Below the pieces are notes generated by a model, which did not search any database, was not told the DNA's origin, and worked only from the letters and a program-made list of their open reading frames with translations. From positions 558,001 to 622,000 of the forward strand of contig CBDCOR010000012.1 of the NCBI GenBank assembly GCA_965219855.1: a DNA stretch of 64,000 bases. The letters are read 5' to 3'. The stretch is from CAUZIZ01 sp965219855 (GTDB lineage Bacteria > Acidobacteriota > UBA6911 > RPQK01 > JAJDTT01). Each line of letters begins with the position of its first letter. Position 1 is the stretch's first letter. Below are positions 7,281-16,203 of the stretch, piece after piece. The position numbers and the translations under genes were made by a program.

Positions 7281-9802
7281 CGGATTCGGTCCTTATCGGC
7301 AACCTTTTTGCGTACGCATGTCAAGTTGCGTTTTTAGTGATCATCGGGGTGTCGCTGCCCAGGGTTCTAGGGTTGCGGGCGCCTCGTATCACTTTGGTAC
7401 TGTACCAAGGCCTTTTGCTGGCCTGCCTGCTTCTGCCTCTCCTGCAGCCTTGGGTACGATCGATCGATCCCCTGCCGGCGCTAGTTGCTTCTGAAACGCT
7501 TTTCACAGCCGAACCGGAAGGCCCACTCCCTGGCCCACCGGTGATGACCAGGCCGAGGGTGAAGACACAGGTCGCCACTGAAGAGACGGCTTACTCTACG
7601 GAGAAGCTGGTCCTTCTGATCCTTGGGGCCGGAATCCTGATCCGTCTGTTCTGGCTCGGCTTTGGCTTATGGCGGATCAAGGTCTTCCTTCGCAACTCGC
7701 ACTTGCTCAGCCGAGTTCCCCTCCCGCTGGGGGAAATGCAGGCTTTGCTGCATGTTTACCCTCATTTCTACCTCTCCCCTCGACTGAAGAGCCCTGTTTC
7801 TTTTGGCCTGTCCCGGCCGGTCATAATCTTTCCCCAGCGGTTCATGAAGATGGACAAGGCGGGGCAGGCAGCGGTTGCATGTCATGAACTGCTGCATATC
7901 CGAAGGCGAGACTGGATATCGATTTTATGGGAAGAGATCGTATGCTCGATCCTCTGGTTCCATCCGGCAATCTGGTGGCTGACTCGGGAATCCCGTCTGG
8001 TTCGTGAACAAGTCATAGACCAGCAGGTGGTGGCGATCACTCGCAACTGGCGCTCCTATGTTCACACCTTGATTGAAATGGCAACCAACGCGGAGCAGGC
8101 CAGGGAGATTCTGGCTACTTCGTTCTCGCGACCGAGTCAGTTGGTGCGACGGCTGGAGCTGATCATCTCCGCACCACAACCATCCAGGTTAAGAATAGCT
8201 GTTTCCCTGTTTGGCATCGTCGGAGCTCTATTTCTCACTGGATTCGTGAGCGTTTCCAGACTCCCCCTGACCTCATCGCTAGGCCCACCCGTGCCCATCG
8301 AAAGTCAGGTTCTAGTGAACCACCTGGTAAGGAAGGTAGAGCCGGTTTATCCAGAGGGCGCCGATAGCGTTCTCGACAGAGACCTGGTGCTCAGAGTCCA
8401 GGTGGACCAGGACGGAATCGTCGTCCGGGCCGAGCCTCTCAGCGGCCATCTCAGGCTGGGGTTAGCTGCCAGCAAAGCGGTGACGGCATGGCGGTTTAGG
8501 CCAGTTGAAGTAGGTCACCAGAAATTGCCGGTAGTCGGCCAGTTGAGGCTCAGATTTAGGTCCGGAGGAGAAATAGAAATTATCTCGAGGAGCGTCCTAA
8601 ATCTGGTCATGGATGAGTTGGGAAAACTAAGATCCGTCTCCGATAGCGCTCTTAGCGAAGAAGAGATCGTCCAGCACGTTATAGAGTCTCAACCCTCAAC
8701 TCACATCTACATCAGCGAAGACACTCCATTCGATGTCGTCCAGGAAAAAGTCCGGCTCCTGGAGCAACTCGGAGCGGCCAATGTACAACTCTCTCCAGGA
8801 ACCATCGCCCTCCTTGATGAGCAACCCTATTTCACCCCAGATCTCAAGGCGCTCCAGTCCCCTGGAATCGCTCCCGAAGACCTACGAGATCTCCAGCAGC
8901 AAGCCCGATTGCTCCTTAAAGATTCAGGAGCCTTTTTGTTTCGAATATTCTCTGACGCCACCGGTCAAATCGTCTCGGTTGAGCACCGGGCAGGGCCTCG
9001 ATCAATCGAGATCGAGTCTCAACTTCTAAAGCTCAAAGTGGCGCCGGGACGACTCGGTGTCGACCCTGTTCCAGTAGCTTTTCTGCTCAGACTGGAGCCC
9101 TTCCATGAGGGAAGGGCTCCGACGCCGCAGCTCGCACTACCCGAATCTTCCACCCGTCTGTTCGCCTTCAGGGAGGGCCAGCTCTTCTACACCCACCGAA
9201 TGGAAGGCATCCTTCCCCCTCAAGTCGAACTCGATTATCTCAGCAAGGTCGCCGATCAAGCTCGCAATTATCTCGATTTCCCCATAGCTCTCCAGTTTCG
9301 CCTGTTTTGCGACGAGACGGGTCGGGTTGTTTCCATCGAACGACTCGGTGGAACCCGTCTGCCCCAGATTGAGGCGAACCTGAGTAGGGCCGTCGTCAGT
9401 CCTGGGACTCTTGAAGGAACCCCCGTCCCCGTCGTCTTCCTTTTGAATCTCGCCCTGGATGAGCCACAGCTGGAATCGGTTGCAGCAACCGATTCCGAAT
9501 GGACATACGATGAGTTTATGCGACAAGACTGGAGGACTTGGAAAGTGGTACTGGGTAGCCTGCCCTGGGAGAAAGCCTCCGAGTTGAAGCGAACGCACGT
9601 CCGGCGCTATCTCGACCGCGATTCTTTCGTACTCGACGAAAACCAGCTGCGATTGATCGGCGATTACCTGACCTACCTCCGGGCAAAGAGCCCCGAGCAC
9701 CCGGTCTCGAAGGAGAATTTTCGGGAAGAAGTTCGGCGCTATTTCAGCGACCGGGAAAGCCGCTCTATCTTCTCATTGAATGGTGATCCGATCCCAAAAT
9801 GA
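7277..9802 (+). CDS. M56 family (BlaR1-like) membrane metalloprotease with TonB-like C-terminal repeats
   Basis: An 841-residue integral membrane sensor/protease that should cleave or signal to the BlaI-type repressor encoded just upstream. Four hydrophobic segments (about residues 5-30, 38-60, 110-132 and 310-330) frame a cytoplasmic zinc-protease domain with HELLH at 203-207. The usual penicillin-binding sensor domain is absent. Instead the C-terminus has a TonB-C-like domain (about 346-431, VEPVYPEG then AWRFRPV) and two further similar segments (about 541-604 and 657-728) sharing FR(I/L)F.D.TG.(I/V)VS(V/I)E and PVPV.FLL. The ATG overlaps the blaI stop. Confidence 0.9.
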   Translation: MTDSVLIGNLFAYACQVAFLVIIGVSLPRVLGLRAPRITLVLYQGLLLACLLLPLLQPWVRSIDPLPALVASETLFTAEPEGPLPGPPVMTRPRVKTQVATEETAYSTEKLVLLILGAGILIRLFWLGFGLWRIKVFLRNSHLLSRVPLPLGEMQALLHVYPHFYLSPRLKSPVSFGLSRPVIIFPQRFMKMDKAGQAAVACHELLHIRRRDWISILWEEIVCSILWFHPAIWWLTRESRLVREQVIDQQVVAITRNWRSYVHTLIEMATNAEQAREILATSFSRPSQLVRRLELIISAPQPSRLRIAVSLFGIVGALFLTGFVSVSRLPLTSSLGPPVPIESQVLVNHLVRKVEPVYPEGADSVLDRDLVLRVQVDQDGIVVRAEPLSGHLRLGLAASKAVTAWRFRPVEVGHQKLPVVGQLRLRFRSGGEIEIISRSVLNLVMDELGKLRSVSDSALSEEEIVQHVIESQPSTHIYISEDTPFDVVQEKVRLLEQLGAANVQLSPGTIALLDEQPYFTPDLKALQSPGIAPEDLRDLQQQARLLLKDSGAFLFRIFSDATGQIVSVEHRAGPRSIEIESQLLKLKVAPGRLGVDPVPVAFLLRLEPFHEGRAPTPQLALPESSTRLFAFREGQLFYTHRMEGILPPQVELDYLSKVADQARNYLDFPIALQFRLFCDETGRVVSIERLGGTRLPQIEANLSRAVVSPGTLEGTPVPVVFLLNLALDEPQLESVAATDSEWTYDEFMRQDWRTWKVVLGSLPWEKASELKRTHVRRYLDRDSFVLDENQLRLIGDYLTYLRAKSPEHPVSKENFREEVRRYFSDRESRSIFSLNGDPIPK

Positions 9803-9827
9803 CCGAACTTGCTAGGAGGAGAACAAA

Positions 9828-10218
9828 ATAAAGAGTCAGCTAGCACTACTGTCACTGTTGTTGGGAATAGCCCCCCCTCGTTCAACCCACAGTTCTAGCC
9901 GAGTCCGCAGACCCGTGTACACAAGCCGACAGTAAAGCCTGCCAGGTAGCCGAAGCTGCAATCGTAGGAGATGCTGCCGCCATCGCGGATCTAAAATCCT
10001 TTGATCGTGTCAAGGAAATCCTGGACCGGGAGGCGCTTGCGGCCACTCCAGCTAATGACCGAACTATGTCCGAACACTCTTTCGAAGAATCCTTGTTCCT
10101 TTGCGAATGCGTCGACAGCTGGGATTGTCCCGGCGGGGCCAACTGCAGCCACGCCGAGATATGTATGCCCTGGCCGGGCTGCGGAATCGCCGGCTGGAGC
10201 ACCTGTACAGGTGTGTGA
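9828..10218 (+). pseudogene. Broken gene for a small secreted Cys-rich protein (frameshift in C7, ATA start)
   Basis: A strong AGGAGG site (9814-9819) lies 8 nt before ATA AAG AGT at 9828, where a typical start would be ATG. The frame encodes a clear signal peptide (KSQLALLSLLLGIA) and then breaks in a run of seven C at 9871-9877. With six C it would continue as PLVQPTVLA, a cleavage site, and a mature part with at least nine cysteines: DPC, KAC, LCEC, WDCPGGANC, ICMPWPGC, STC. The stop is TGA at 10216-10218, giving about 130 residues in total. It is the third gene behind blaI-blaR1, so it may be their target. Decay, phase variation or sequencing error could each explain the two defects. Confidence 0.6.
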
Positions 10219-10242
10219 GAATGGGAAGATTAGCCGGCCGCT

Positions 10243-11289
10243 TCAGCGGTCGCCGCGTGCGAGCTTTTGCTTCAGATCGGCCCAGAAAGCCTCGACGTTG
10301 TCGCTTCGAATCATCTGGGCTGGTATGTGCAAGACGCCATTCTCGGGTAGGACGGATCTGTCGCCTCGGGCCAGTCCGGCCAGAATTCTCATGGACTCGT
10401 AGCCATAGAGATAAGGCTGCTGGACTACGGTCCCCTGGACGGATCCGTCCAGGATGCCCTGAAGCGTCTCCTCGGCCTCGTCGAATGCAACCAGCTTGAT
10501 GCTCTTTGATCCAGCCTCCTTTATGGCCAGGAGACAGGCGGGCGGATTGTACTCGAACAAGCCCACCATACAACCCAGCTGGGGGAAGCGGGCAATGGCG
10601 TCCTCGGCGTTGGCCTTGGCCTTGGACCGATCAAACTGGTCGGTTCGAGTGTCCAGTATGGTGTAGTGGTTTCCCTCGAGCACCTGGTTAGGTGGATCGA
10701 TCGGTCCTCCACTCTGATTCGGCCTGCCCAGAACCTCGTCAATGACACCCTGCCGCCTTTGCTGGGCGTTGAGCTGTTCCAGCCGGCCGACGAAGAGCAT
10801 GATCGAGCCGCCATCGGGCAGAGCCTCCTTCACCAGCTGTCCAACCAATCGCCCCGCCTGGTAGTTGTCCATCCCGACGTAACAGAGGCGATCCGTCTCG
10901 GGGGCGTCCGAATCGTGGGTAATCAGGTTCGTGTGCCTGGAGGACTCATTGATAAGATCCTTCTGATTGTCGGGATCGATCGGGCTGATCGCGATCCCGT
11001 CCACACCTCGGGCGAGGAGATCCTCCAGAATCCGCTTCTGATCGATGGCCCCCTCGGCCGGCATTCGCACATCCACCCGAGCCTTGAAGTCCCTCCCGCC
11101 ATGGAGGGCTCCGGCCTGCGCTATCGTCCAGAAGCCGGCAATGCCATTCGTGACGTACGCGATCTCTGGCACCGCCGGCTCGCTCTCCGAGAGGGATCCG
11201 GCAGTCGGTTCACCCCCACGACATCCCCAGAACGCCAAGAGAAGCATGAGGATTCCAGCCGTTGATACTCGCAGCATGGAACTGGACAT
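10243..11289 (-). CDS. Sugar-type periplasmic binding lipoprotein (RbsB/LacI-like fold)
   Basis: A 348-residue exported substrate-binding protein of the Peripla_BP_4 family that would capture a sugar or similar small molecule for an ABC importer. The N-terminal LMLLLAFWGC lipobox predicts a lipid-anchored protein. The fold is indicated by IAYVTNGIAGFW, ILEDLLARGVDGIAISPIDPDN, CYVGMDNYQAGRLVG, MLFVGRLEQLNAQQRRQGV and the late VVQQPYLYGYESM. A start at the second Met (11277) is equally possible. No permease or ATPase gene adjoins it, so its transporter must be elsewhere. It converges on the broken Cys-rich gene. Confidence 0.88.
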   Translation of the reverse strand: MSSSMLRVSTAGILMLLLAFWGCRGGEPTAGSLSESEPAVPEIAYVTNGIAGFWTIAQAGALHGGRDFKARVDVRMPAEGAIDQKRILEDLLARGVDGIAISPIDPDNQKDLINESSRHTNLITHDSDAPETDRLCYVGMDNYQAGRLVGQLVKEALPDGGSIMLFVGRLEQLNAQQRRQGVIDEVLGRPNQSGGPIDPPNQVLEGNHYTILDTRTDQFDRSKAKANAEDAIARFPQLGCMVGLFEYNPPACLLAIKEAGSKSIKLVAFDEAEETLQGILDGSVQGTVVQQPYLYGYESMRILAGLARGDRSVLPENGVLHIPAQMIRSDNVEAFWADLKQKLARGDR

Positions 11290-11742
11290 AGATCATTCTC
11301 CCATTCCAAGATTATCGAGGAAGCTCTCGTTTCGCGGGCAGTCTATTGGAGCCCAGTCGATCCGTCAATCTTCCACCGGAAGCCTGTCGGCTGACAGGTT
11401 TTCGCTGCGACCTCGATATCCTGCACTACTTCATTTTCTTTGGCGTGGTCGATGCTCTCACGCAGTTTTAGGTGAGCATTAGTTGAAGGATGATATGACC
11501 TCAAGAAACCCTGAAGGAAGCTACGATCGCAGACTTCACGAGCATGGTGAGACACGCACTTACCGTTCAAGACTCCCTCTGGATCGACGATTTTCAGATC
11601 GACTTCTCAGCCTAGAGATCCGTTTCGAAAACAGGCACTGCCCTCGTCGTGCGGTTATGCTAGACTTCCTTTTTTAATTCAGTGTACGAACAGAGAGTGC
11701 GACCTTCGAGAACTGGGTAAGGTCGCTAAGGAGAGGCCGAGA
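11290..11742. other. Intergenic region, no gene recognised
   Basis: About 450 bp between two divergent genes. It must contain both promoters, but I see no consensus pair. Short open frames exist (for example a 64-codon one at 11483-11677) but have no recognisable composition, ribosome site or family features. The sequence just before the downstream ATG (CTAAGGAGAGGCCGAG) is a good ribosome site. Confidence 0.5.
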
Positions 11743-14268
11743 ATGACGAACAGTGATCAGGCAAACGTTACCCTTGTATCTTTTGCCCTAGGGCATTACA
11801 TCGCCGGGGAGATCCCGGACGAGCTCGTTGAATCGGCGCGAGCAGAACTCGAGGACCGTCTCTTCAGAGGCGCATGGGTTCAGGCGTTTGGAGGCGATCT
11901 CCATATTCACCTCACCACCTTCAACGGCGATTTTCTCGACGTGGGTCGCGACCCCGTTGAAACGTCTCTGAAGGGCGCCCTCAAGGCAGGCCTGGCGGCT
12001 CTGGCGAGCGCAGTCGACTCGAAGCTGGCTCAGGCGGGCGCCGCGGAACTTCTGTCCCAGTCAGCCGACCGTCAGAGCAAGGCCCTGGGACTCCGGTTCC
12101 TGAGCCTTCCGTATACCGAGCGAGGTGCCGAGCCGATCTTCGTGGCCAAGGCCATCAACGGCGGGTGTGGTTTCTTCAACCGTGCAATGTTCAATCTCTT
12201 CTTCAACCCAGACAAGGGATCCGGCCGACGCATCGAAGGCAACGATTACCTGGGCGTAGTGGAATCCATCGAAGACCTGGCAGCCGGCAAAGAGAACGTT
12301 CGCACCTACGAGTTTGGCCCCAGAGATCTGAACGAGCTCGTCGCCTTGATTGCCGATGCCGAAGAGTGGAGGCTGAGTCGAGTCTACGCGGTCCAGGGGA
12401 AGTTTGGTACGGGTGACCTGAAGGGGGAACCCGCGGCGATCGTCGAGGGCAGCTTTGATCCGTTTCTGATCGGACGATCCCAGTCCGGGCTGCCCGCCGT
12501 CGGCGAATTCACCCAGATCGCTGGAGAGTTCTACTTCGGACCGGGTGGCAAGAACGGCCAGTACCGCGTGGGTCTGATGCCAGTCAACTTCGAGCAGGCA
12601 CGGGCTCGTCTGACTGAGCCTGGAACCGCACGAGTGGTGGCCTATGCCTACCAGTCGTATGACAGGGGTCGAATGCCGGCTGATTCGGACATCGTAGACA
12701 TCTTTTCACAGAATCGCCCCGAGACCCTCTACTTCCAGCGTGAGGCGGGCAAAGTGATCCGCCATATGGTCAGTCATGGTGAGTTCGAGCCCTATCTCAA
12801 CCCCAAGACGGCCGAGGCACGAGCACAGGAGGAAGCTAATCGTCTCGCCAGCCGACTCCAAGATATTCCCAATCCGGATCCCATCATTGAAGCTGCCAAC
12901 GCCAATGCTTCCTTTACGCTGTCCGACATCAAGGCAGATGGCGGCGGAAAGGTGGGACATACCACCCCACCTAATCATTTCCGCGGAGTGGCAGAGGCCA
13001 GCCTGCAGGAGGCGAGAAATTCCGGTCTGATTTCAGCGACCTCGGAAATCATCGAAGTCGGCGACGATGAGCACCTCCTGATGACCCACAGTCGAGGAGC
13101 CGACGACAACGCAGTGCACCTCTTTGCCTATCGCACTTTCTTTCGACAGGTCTGGGTGGCAAAGACGCTTGAGTATCAGTGGTATGGACTGGGACAAGAC
13201 CTGATTGGCGACGCATCCGCCGGTCGGGCCATCGAGGAAATCGCCAACCTGACGGACGAGTTCATATCACTGCTGCCCAACTTCCTACCGGAGGCGGAAA
13301 AGAATCAGATGCACCGCCTTCGAGGGGCCTACGGCGACTGGAAGCAGGGTTTGGTCGAGGGTCACGAGCCCGCACCCGTCTTCTCCGGGAACGTCTCCGG
13401 ACAAGGTCCCGGCTTTGCTGAAATTCCCATGAATCGTCCCCAGCGATTCGGGCTGCTTGCCATCGACAAATCAGGACCCTCGGCCTTCAACCTTCCCGTC
13501 TGGTGGAGCTTGAACCACGCCTATCGCTGCGGCTCTCTGAGGGCACATCTTCAGGCCGCGGGCTCAGCTGGCGCGGTCCTCGAAGTGTGGGATGTAGAAC
13601 ATCATCGCCGTATCTTCCTGGATCTGGAAAGCGACTGGCCAAGCGCCGAGACCCTGTTGGGAGCAGTTGAAAAGTTCAACGTCAAGAGAATCTGGAGTCG
13701 CAGTGCGGAGGGCTGGGATCCGGATCGGCCCGGCGAGGCCCTGGGCGAGATTCTGCTTTCTGCTTCCACTGAAAAACTGGCAGTCATTTCCGGTGGAGAG
13801 TACCTGGGCAAGGACGATCCCGTGCTGCTGGCGGTGGAACCCCTGGCGGAAGCACTCAACCTCTTCATGCGCGACCGCTTCTACATGACCCAGGGAGATG
13901 GCCGTGGCTCCCATTATATGTGTCCTGCGCCCTTATCCTTCCGGGACGCGATCGCTACCATCTCCAGTCGAGGCGTGGCCGTATCGGCCTGGATCACGCT
14001 GGATGGATCCGGAAGAATCACCGAGTTCCGCGACGTTTTCGAGGACCCCATCTACGAGGCGTCACGCGATCGCACCTTCACATTCAACAAGGCTATCTGG
14101 GAGGCCCAGGGCGGCAACTTCATCCCGGTCGGGGTAGGAGCCGCCAAGGTGGAACAGTCTTATCCCCTGGCAAAGACCCTGGACCGAATCACGGCTGATG
14201 ACTCCAAGTACAAGTCAGAGCGTTACACCCGGGTCAAGGCCGAGGCACTGGTGGCCGGGACTACTTGA
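11743..14268 (+). CDS. Double-length FBP aldolase/phosphatase (class V FBPase) with degenerate N-terminal half
   Basis: The C-terminal ~450 residues match archaeal-type bifunctional FBP aldolase/phosphatase, which makes fructose-6-phosphate from triose phosphates in gluconeogenesis. Seen there: IKADGGGKVGH (Asp399, His406), VGDDEHLLMTHSRG (Asp441/442), AIDKSGPSAFNLP (Asp575/Lys576), and EYLGKDDP with the Tyr687/Lys690 pair that corresponds to the aldolase Tyr and Schiff-base Lys. The N-terminal ~380 residues follow the same order of elements (FGGDLHIHLTTFNGD, PIFVAKAINGGCGFFN, LMPVNFEQA, HGEFEPYLNP) but have lost the Asp, Tyr and Lys positions. The C half also carries a ~50-residue insert near residues 490-545. 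Family members are normally 360-400 residues. The AAGGAG site supports the ATG. Confidence 0.85.
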   Translation: MTNSDQANVTLVSFALGHYIAGEIPDELVESARAELEDRLFRGAWVQAFGGDLHIHLTTFNGDFLDVGRDPVETSLKGALKAGLAALASAVDSKLAQAGAAELLSQSADRQSKALGLRFLSLPYTERGAEPIFVAKAINGGCGFFNRAMFNLFFNPDKGSGRRIEGNDYLGVVESIEDLAAGKENVRTYEFGPRDLNELVALIADAEEWRLSRVYAVQGKFGTGDLKGEPAAIVEGSFDPFLIGRSQSGLPAVGEFTQIAGEFYFGPGGKNGQYRVGLMPVNFEQARARLTEPGTARVVAYAYQSYDRGRMPADSDIVDIFSQNRPETLYFQREAGKVIRHMVSHGEFEPYLNPKTAEARAQEEANRLASRLQDIPNPDPIIEAANANASFTLSDIKADGGGKVGHTTPPNHFRGVAEASLQEARNSGLISATSEIIEVGDDEHLLMTHSRGADDNAVHLFAYRTFFRQVWVAKTLEYQWYGLGQDLIGDASAGRAIEEIANLTDEFISLLPNFLPEAEKNQMHRLRGAYGDWKQGLVEGHEPAPVFSGNVSGQGPGFAEIPMNRPQRFGLLAIDKSGPSAFNLPVWWSLNHAYRCGSLRAHLQAAGSAGAVLEVWDVEHHRRIFLDLESDWPSAETLLGAVEKFNVKRIWSRSAEGWDPDRPGEALGEILLSASTEKLAVISGGEYLGKDDPVLLAVEPLAEALNLFMRDRFYMTQGDGRGSHYMCPAPLSFRDAIATISSRGVAVSAWITLDGSGRITEFRDVFEDPIYEASRDRTFTFNKAIWEAQGGNFIPVGVGAAKVEQSYPLAKTLDRITADDSKYKSERYTRVKAEALVAGTT

Positions 14269-14273
14269 GGAGC

Positions 14274-14370
14274 TAACCTGAAACTTGATTGGAATCGTCT
14301 GCACGTCCGAACGTCTGAACGTCGCACGTCTCTTGTCGCTGGACAGCGTGGCGAAGCATGGGACGCTCCA
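14274..14370. repeat. Modular intergenic repeat unit (locus b, minus orientation)
   Basis: Read on the minus strand the segment shares the core of locus a unit 2: CGCCACGCTGTCCAGCGACA, then AGAGACGTGCGACGTTCAGA, then GGACGTGCAGACGATTCCAA and the end frame AAGTTTCAGGTTAG. The opposite (CCATTCGAG) frame is not visible, so the unit is truncated. It fills the gap between the FBPase and ABC ATPase genes, 6 bp after the FBPase stop. Confidence 0.65.
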
Positions 14371-14454
14371 GCTAATGCCCCGAAAATTGGGATCGAAGCC
14401 TGGGGCGGGACTAAGCTATTTTTCCCTGAATGATCCAGCGACATTGTGTTCTCC

Positions 14455-15240
14455 TCACCCCTCGTCAGCCGGATACGATATCTGGGGAAAGCCGCCCACG
14501 GGACTTGGGTGAACGCTGACCTCGGCCTGGTAGGTCTCCCGGATGATCTCAGGGGTGATGACCTCCCTGGGACTTCCCTGCTTGATCAATCGACCCTGGT
14601 GGAGAAGAACCACTGTTGGACAAAAGACCGCAGCGGCCGTCAGGTCGTGCAGCACCGTTATGATCGTCATTCCACGGCTCCGGTTGAGTTGGCGCAGTAG
14701 ACGAAATGTGCCAATTTGATAGTTGATGTCCAGATGGGCTGTCGGCTCATCCAGCATCAGGATTGAGGGCGCCTGGGCCAAGGCCCGCGCCACCAGAACA
14801 CGCTGCCGCTCCCCGCTTGAAAGAGCCGAAACAAACCGGTCGGCCAGATGCTCCGTCTGAGTCACTTGCAGTGACTCTCGCACGACTTGCCAGTCCCGTT
14901 GGGACGTCTTCTCCAGCCTTCCTTGATGGGGAAACCGACCCATGGCGACGACGTCGCGAACCAGGAAGGGAAACTCGAAATGCTGCTCAGAGGAAATCAC
15001 CGCCATCTTTCTGGCAAGTTCCAACGAAGAGAAGTGCTCTAAGGGTCTCCCATCCAACAAGATTCTCCCTGCATCAGGCTGCAATGTCTTGCCCATCAGT
15101 CGCAGCAGGGTCGTCTTCCCACTGCCATTCGGACCAATCAGGGCCAGGAAAGACTCTGACGGAATATGAAGGCTGACGTCCTGCAAGCCGAATCCCTGGG
15201 GATACCGGAAGCTCACGTTCTCAACTTCGAGAGAAGCCAT
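14455..15240 (-). CDS. btuD: ABC importer ATPase (BtuD/FepC type)
   Basis: A 261-residue ATP-binding subunit that powers a class II metal-chelate/cobalamin importer. Walker A is GPNGSGKTT (about residues 36-44), the ABC signature is LSSGERQR, Walker B is SILMLDEPTAHLD, and the switch histidine is in ITVLHDL. Its ATG overlaps the permease stop (TGATGG-type junction at 15240), so the two are translationally coupled. The symbol rests on the BtuF-like binding protein in the operon. A siderophore or heme substrate cannot be excluded. Confidence 0.88.
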   Translation of the reverse strand: MASLEVENVSFRYPQGFGLQDVSLHIPSESFLALIGPNGSGKTTLLRLMGKTLQPDAGRILLDGRPLEHFSSLELARKMAVISSEQHFEFPFLVRDVVAMGRFPHQGRLEKTSQRDWQVVRESLQVTQTEHLADRFVSALSSGERQRVLVARALAQAPSILMLDEPTAHLDINYQIGTFRLLRQLNRSRGMTIITVLHDLTAAAVFCPTVVLLHQGRLIKQGSPREVITPEIIRETYQAEVSVHPSPVGGFPQISYPADEG

Positions 15241-16187
15241 CAGAACTGGCCGTCCCTCTGCCTTCGGCGCAGCAGATAGATGAAGTAGGGAGACCCGATC
15301 AGCGCGGTGATCGCTCCCACCGGGATCTCCAGCGGAGGAATGACGGTGCGCGCCACGCCGTCTGCTAAAAGCAAAAACACGGCACCACCCAAGGCGGATG
15401 CCGGCAACAGGATCCGGTGATCCGGTCCCATAATGATCCGCATCATGTGCGGAACGATGAGTCCGACAAAACCGATCATACCAGCGGCCGCAACCGCTGC
15501 TGCAACCATGGCCGAGGCGGCTGCAAAGAGGATCTTCCGGATCCGCTCCACCTCCACTCCCAGATGCTGTGCCGTCTCCTCGCCCTGAGTCATCAGGTTC
15601 AGCTCCCGGGCATGCAACCAGGTCAAAGCAAAACCGAAGACGATGATGGCAGAGGATACCGAGATCCGGGTCGGCTCGCCTTCGGTCAGGCTGCCGAGAA
15701 GGTAGAAAAGGGTATTGAAGGATTCGCGGTAGAAGATGGAGAAGACCAGGAAAACGGCGGCGTTGAAGAAGAGACTGACAACCACTCCGGTCAGGACCAG
15801 CGTTTGGACCTGGGCTCTACCCTGCATCTGAGCGATCCGATAGACCAGGAAGATGGAGAACAGAGCAAACCCAAGGGACAGGAAGTAGAGCCAGTAGTGG
15901 TGCAAACCCATCACGCTGGACAGCATGACCCCTGCCGCGGCGGCGCTGGAGGTTCCCAGAATGAAGGGATCGGCTAACGGATTCCTCAGAACGCCCTGAT
16001 AGGTTGCTCCCGCAGCTGCCAGACCACTGCCCACGATCAAAGCCAGGAGAGTTCTGGGAAGTCGGATATCCCAAATGATCTGCCAGGAGGCATTCCACAC
16101 GGGCCCTACAAAGAGGCAGCCGACCAGGACCAGGACCGTAATCGAAAGCAGTAGAAGAAGTTTCAAACCGGCAGACCTCACTGACAA
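15240..16187 (-). CDS. btuC: FecCD/BtuC-type ABC permease
   Basis: A 315-residue integral membrane subunit with about nine to ten hydrophobic segments. Family landmarks are IRLPRTLLALIVGSGLAAAGATYQGVLRNPLADPFILG near the N-terminus, GFVGLIVPHMMRII near residue 245, and PVGAITALIGSPYFIYLL at the C-terminus. It lies between the ATPase (1-bp overlap) and the binding protein gene (16 bp), in the usual F-C-D order on the minus strand. Confidence 0.92.
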   Translation of the reverse strand: MSVRSAGLKLLLLLSITVLVLVGCLFVGPVWNASWQIIWDIRLPRTLLALIVGSGLAAAGATYQGVLRNPLADPFILGTSSAAAAGVMLSSVMGLHHYWLYFLSLGFALFSIFLVYRIAQMQGRAQVQTLVLTGVVVSLFFNAAVFLVFSIFYRESFNTLFYLLGSLTEGEPTRISVSSAIIVFGFALTWLHARELNLMTQGEETAQHLGVEVERIRKILFAAASAMVAAAVAAAGMIGFVGLIVPHMMRIIMGPDHRILLPASALGGAVFLLLADGVARTVIPPLEIPVGAITALIGSPYFIYLLRRRQRDGQF

Positions 16188-16203
16188 ACAGGAACCATCC
16201 TCT

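Noticed and set aside
9137..9700. 187-codon minus-strand frame inside blaR1
   Set aside because: Antisense to the conserved TonB-like C-terminal domains of the M56 protein. No ribosome site.
11483..11677. 64-codon plus-strand frame
   Set aside because: Arg-rich, no ribosome site, no hydrophobic or motif pattern. It lies in the divergent promoter region.
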